Source: Bdellovibrio bacteriovorus (lineage in GTDB: Bacteria; Bdellovibrionota; Bdellovibrionia; Bdellovibrionales; Bdellovibrionaceae). From it: a stretch of DNA of 64,000 bases. The DNA is taken from contig NZ_LUKF01000001.1 in assembly GCF_001592755.1 (NCBI RefSeq), positions 472,029 to 536,028 on the forward strand, in the 5' to 3' direction. The notes under the pieces were generated by a model. The model did not search any database and was not told the origin of the DNA. It saw only the letters and a list, made by a program, of their open reading frames with translations. Each line of letters opens with the position of its first letter. The first letter of the stretch is position 1. Shown one piece after another: positions 61,882-64,000 of this stretch. Made by a program: the position numbers and the translations under genes.

Positions 61882-64000
61882 ATGAAAGCCGAAATGACTC
61901 ATACAAGGCTTGAATCCATCCTGGAAAGGGCCTTCGAAACAACACGCGGAAAAATTCAAGTGACCGGAGCTGCATCTCCGCTCGCGCTTGCTTACTTTTT
62001 GTCGCAGACTTACTCTAAAAAAATCAACAGCTTGCCGCACTTAGTTGTTGTTAGCAGTCTTTCCGAAGCGAACAAACTTCAGCAGCTTTTAGAGTTCTTT
62101 GACCCATCTCGTCACAGCACGATTTTACCTGCTTTCGATGTTTCACCTTATTCCGGTCTTTATCCAAACTCGAGAGTCGTTAGTGATCGCGTTCGATTCT
62201 TGTCTCGAGCCCAACAAGCGAAGGCTGGAGAAATCTTCATATCTGTTTCTGACGCGCTGACACAAAAGACTTTGCCGGTGAAAATCCTGAAAGAATATTC
62301 GCGTCTTCTAAAACCCAGCGACGAACTTCCTGAAGACATCGCAGAGTATTTAAACTCGCTTGGCTATTCTTCAGCACCGATGGTGGAAGATAAAGGTCAG
62401 TATGCTTTGCGCGGAGGTATCGTTGATATTTTCCCGCCGACAGAAGATGAACCGGTTCGCTTAGATTTATTCGGCGATCAAATTGAGTCTATTCGTCACT
62501 TCAATGTTTCAGATCAACGAAGCACCGATGAAGTTGCTTCATTCGTCTTAACTCCAGCGCGCGAGATTCTTTTCCGCGATGAAAATCACGAAAGACTTTT
62601 GCAAAGAGTCCGCGCGATGATTGATGGCCGCGAGGTTGATAAGGCCGAGGCCGAAGAAACTCTGCGCTCTTTGGTTTTAAAAAACTCATTCCCTGGAATT
62701 GAATTCTTACTTCCCTACTTTTATGGAGAACTTGCTAGTCCGCTAGAACATTTTTCATCTGCGGTGAATGTATGGTTTTTAGATCCGATTGAAATTTCCA
62801 GATGGACAGATGAAGTTTGGGCCGAGATTAAAGCGGACTACGCTTCAAGCACGCAACACGTGATTCGACCTGAGTTGGAATTACTTTACTCTCCATTTGA
62901 AACTTTAAGTTTCCCTGCCGGATCGCGCGAAGTTTATTTCTCTTCATTAGAATATTTAGAAAACGCCGAGACCAGCGAAGATGGCAGAGTCGAATATCGT
63001 ACGGCACTGACTCAAGACTTCACGAACCTAAGTTTAAATAACGCCGTTGGCTCTGAGATGTGGCTGCAGGCGGCTACCAACAAGCTGAACAAATGGCGTG
63101 ACGACGGTTATCGCATTTTCATTGGTACGAAAAATCAATCCCACATTGAGCGCTTAAAATTAATCTTTGATAAGCTGGGTCTGAAGGTCGCACGCGCGAA
63201 TGAAGATGAGTATCGTTGGGATTCTTGGTTGATGGAGCAAGACAGTGCCACTCATCTTGTTCACGTTATTCCTCGCTATCTGACTGAAAGCCTTCGTCTA
63301 GACGAAGAAAAAGTTATTTTCCTGCGCGATGAAGACTTCTACGGAAAGAAGCAGCGTTCTCGTGAATCTTCCGGTGCGCAAGACTTTCAAAAGCAAGCCA
63401 AGCGCCTGGCGTTCGGTGATTTAAAACCGGGCGATCTTGTTGCCCACGTTAAACATGGTGTGGGTCAATATGAAGGTCTTAAGATCATGAATATTGGCGG
63501 GGTCGAGTCTGAGTACATTCAGGTCGGCTACAAGGATAAGGATAAACTTTATCTTCCTGTTTACCGTGTGGGCCAACTACAGAAATTCTCTGGCGCGGCA
63601 AGCACAACAATTCTTGATAAACTGGGTGGCACCGCTTGGGAAAAGACCAAAGCAAAGGTTAAAGCCCACGTTCGCGATATCGCGGCTGATCTTTTGGCTC
63701 TTTATGCGAAACGGGCTGAGCTTCATCGTCCGCCTTTTGTGTTTAAAGATAGTGAAATTCAGATGTTTGAAAACAGTTTCCCATATGAGGAAACTGACGA
63801 TCAAATGCGCGCAATCAACGACATCATGCGCGACTTAAAATCCACAAAACCGATGGATCGTTTGGTCTGCGGCGATGTGGGTTTTGGTAAAACCGAGGTC
63901 GCTATGCGCGCGGCCTTCTTTGCTGTGCAAGCTCGTCGTCAAGTCGCTTTACTCGCTCCGACAACTGTCCTTACATTCCAGCACTTTGAAACTTTGAAAA
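61882..64000 (+). CDS. mfd: Transcription-repair coupling factor Mfd (N-terminal part, runs off the window)
   Basis: About 706 residues are visible of roughly 1150 expected. The UvrB-like N-terminal part has KGQYALRGGIVDIFPP. The RNA polymerase-interacting CarD-like domain has GDLVAHVKHGVGQYEGL. The start of the translocase motor carries Walker A GDVGFGKTEVAMRAA and then APTTVLTFQH. Mfd removes stalled RNA polymerase and recruits UvrA. The frame holds no internal stop up to position 64000. I use ATG 61882; ATG 61894 is an alternative. It is divergent from nuoA with about 121 bases between. Confidence 0.95.
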   Translation, partial: MKAEMTHTRLESILERAFETTRGKIQVTGAASPLALAYFLSQTYSKKINSLPHLVVVSSLSEANKLQQLLEFFDPSRHSTILPAFDVSPYSGLYPNSRVVSDRVRFLSRAQQAKAGEIFISVSDALTQKTLPVKILKEYSRLLKPSDELPEDIAEYLNSLGYSSAPMVEDKGQYALRGGIVDIFPPTEDEPVRLDLFGDQIESIRHFNVSDQRSTDEVASFVLTPAREILFRDENHERLLQRVRAMIDGREVDKAEAEETLRSLVLKNSFPGIEFLLPYFYGELASPLEHFSSAVNVWFLDPIEISRWTDEVWAEIKADYASSTQHVIRPELELLYSPFETLSFPAGSREVYFSSLEYLENAETSEDGRVEYRTALTQDFTNLSLNNAVGSEMWLQAATNKLNKWRDDGYRIFIGTKNQSHIERLKLIFDKLGLKVARANEDEYRWDSWLMEQDSATHLVHVIPRYLTESLRLDEEKVIFLRDEDFYGKKQRSRESSGAQDFQKQAKRLAFGDLKPGDLVAHVKHGVGQYEGLKIMNIGGVESEYIQVGYKDKDKLYLPVYRVGQLQKFSGAASTTILDKLGGTAWEKTKAKVKAHVRDIAADLLALYAKRAELHRPPFVFKDSEIQMFENSFPYEETDDQMRAINDIMRDLKSTKPMDRLVCGDVGFGKTEVAMRAAFFAVQARRQVALLAPTTVLTFQHFETLK

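Noticed and set aside
1-64000. Prophage, insertion sequence, tRNA or rRNA genes
   Set aside because: No transposase, integrase, phage structural gene, terminal inverted repeats, tRNA cloverleaf or rRNA segment could be seen.

Overview
The window reads as a piece of chromosome from a Bdellovibrio-like predatory bacterium (Bdellovibrionota). I infer this from the gene mix: a dense set of secreted hydrolases, many signal-peptide proteins of unknown family, a purine/deoxyribose salvage operon, PilT, L,D-transpeptidase, and conserved housekeeping genes with lineage-specific fusions and extensions. No phylogeny was run. Genes are tightly packed. No stretch over 300 bases lacks a gene; the largest gaps are about 271 bases (49088-49358) and about 229 bases (21986-22214). 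I see no rRNA, tRNA, insertion sequence, prophage or CRISPR array.

Layout. 1-5326: end of an unknown gene, a degenerate PHP-fold protein, a 2Fe-2S ferredoxin, a DEDD exonuclease, NAD synthetase with a DUF2203 gene, and a pilin-like Ser-rich membrane protein. 5346-9415: TPR protein, rimO, a LolA-like protein, ComF. 9484-13874: secreted protein-glutaminase-like enzyme, then the ribosome/NAD cluster rplU-rpmA // obgE-nadD::rsfS-rlmH. 14083-19100: secreted unknown, XRE regulator, RNase G/E, PilT, small exported protein. 19161-21985: deoC-deoA-purine nucleoside phosphorylase. 22215-27207: subtilase lipoprotein and a three-gene acyl-CoA carboxylase operon. 27400-31670: a block of small secreted or membrane unknowns around a secreted clan CD cysteine peptidase. 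31742-33474: Tat translocase genes plus an unknown. 33637-37290: secreted zincin and a two-domain M16 peptidase.

37307-45285 is a stress and proteostasis block: hemW, grpE, a DnaJ-like protein, a periplasmic-binding-type lipoprotein, two DksA-family paralogues (one with a destroyed zinc finger) and lon. 45374-50558: L,D-transpeptidase, membrane unknown, MFS transporter, HTH/coiled-coil protein, patatin. 50555-54274: MoxR, DUF58 and transglutaminase genes. 54412-61760: a partial complex I operon nuoA-H-J-K-L-M-N that holds only membrane subunits. 61882-64000: the first part of mfd.

How the genes fit together. The exported hydrolases (glutaminase-like, subtilase, clan CD, zincin, M16, patatin) and the nucleoside salvage operon fit a cell that digests another cell and recovers its nucleosides; this is inference from families. 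The least explained parts are the clan CD peptidase translationally coupled to a small Cys-containing secreted protein, the three-gene 27400-28882 operon with a middle ORF that has no normal start codon, the TATCCA repeat cluster between the HTH gene and the patatin gene, the NadD-RsfS fusion, and the histone-like tail on ribosomal protein L21.
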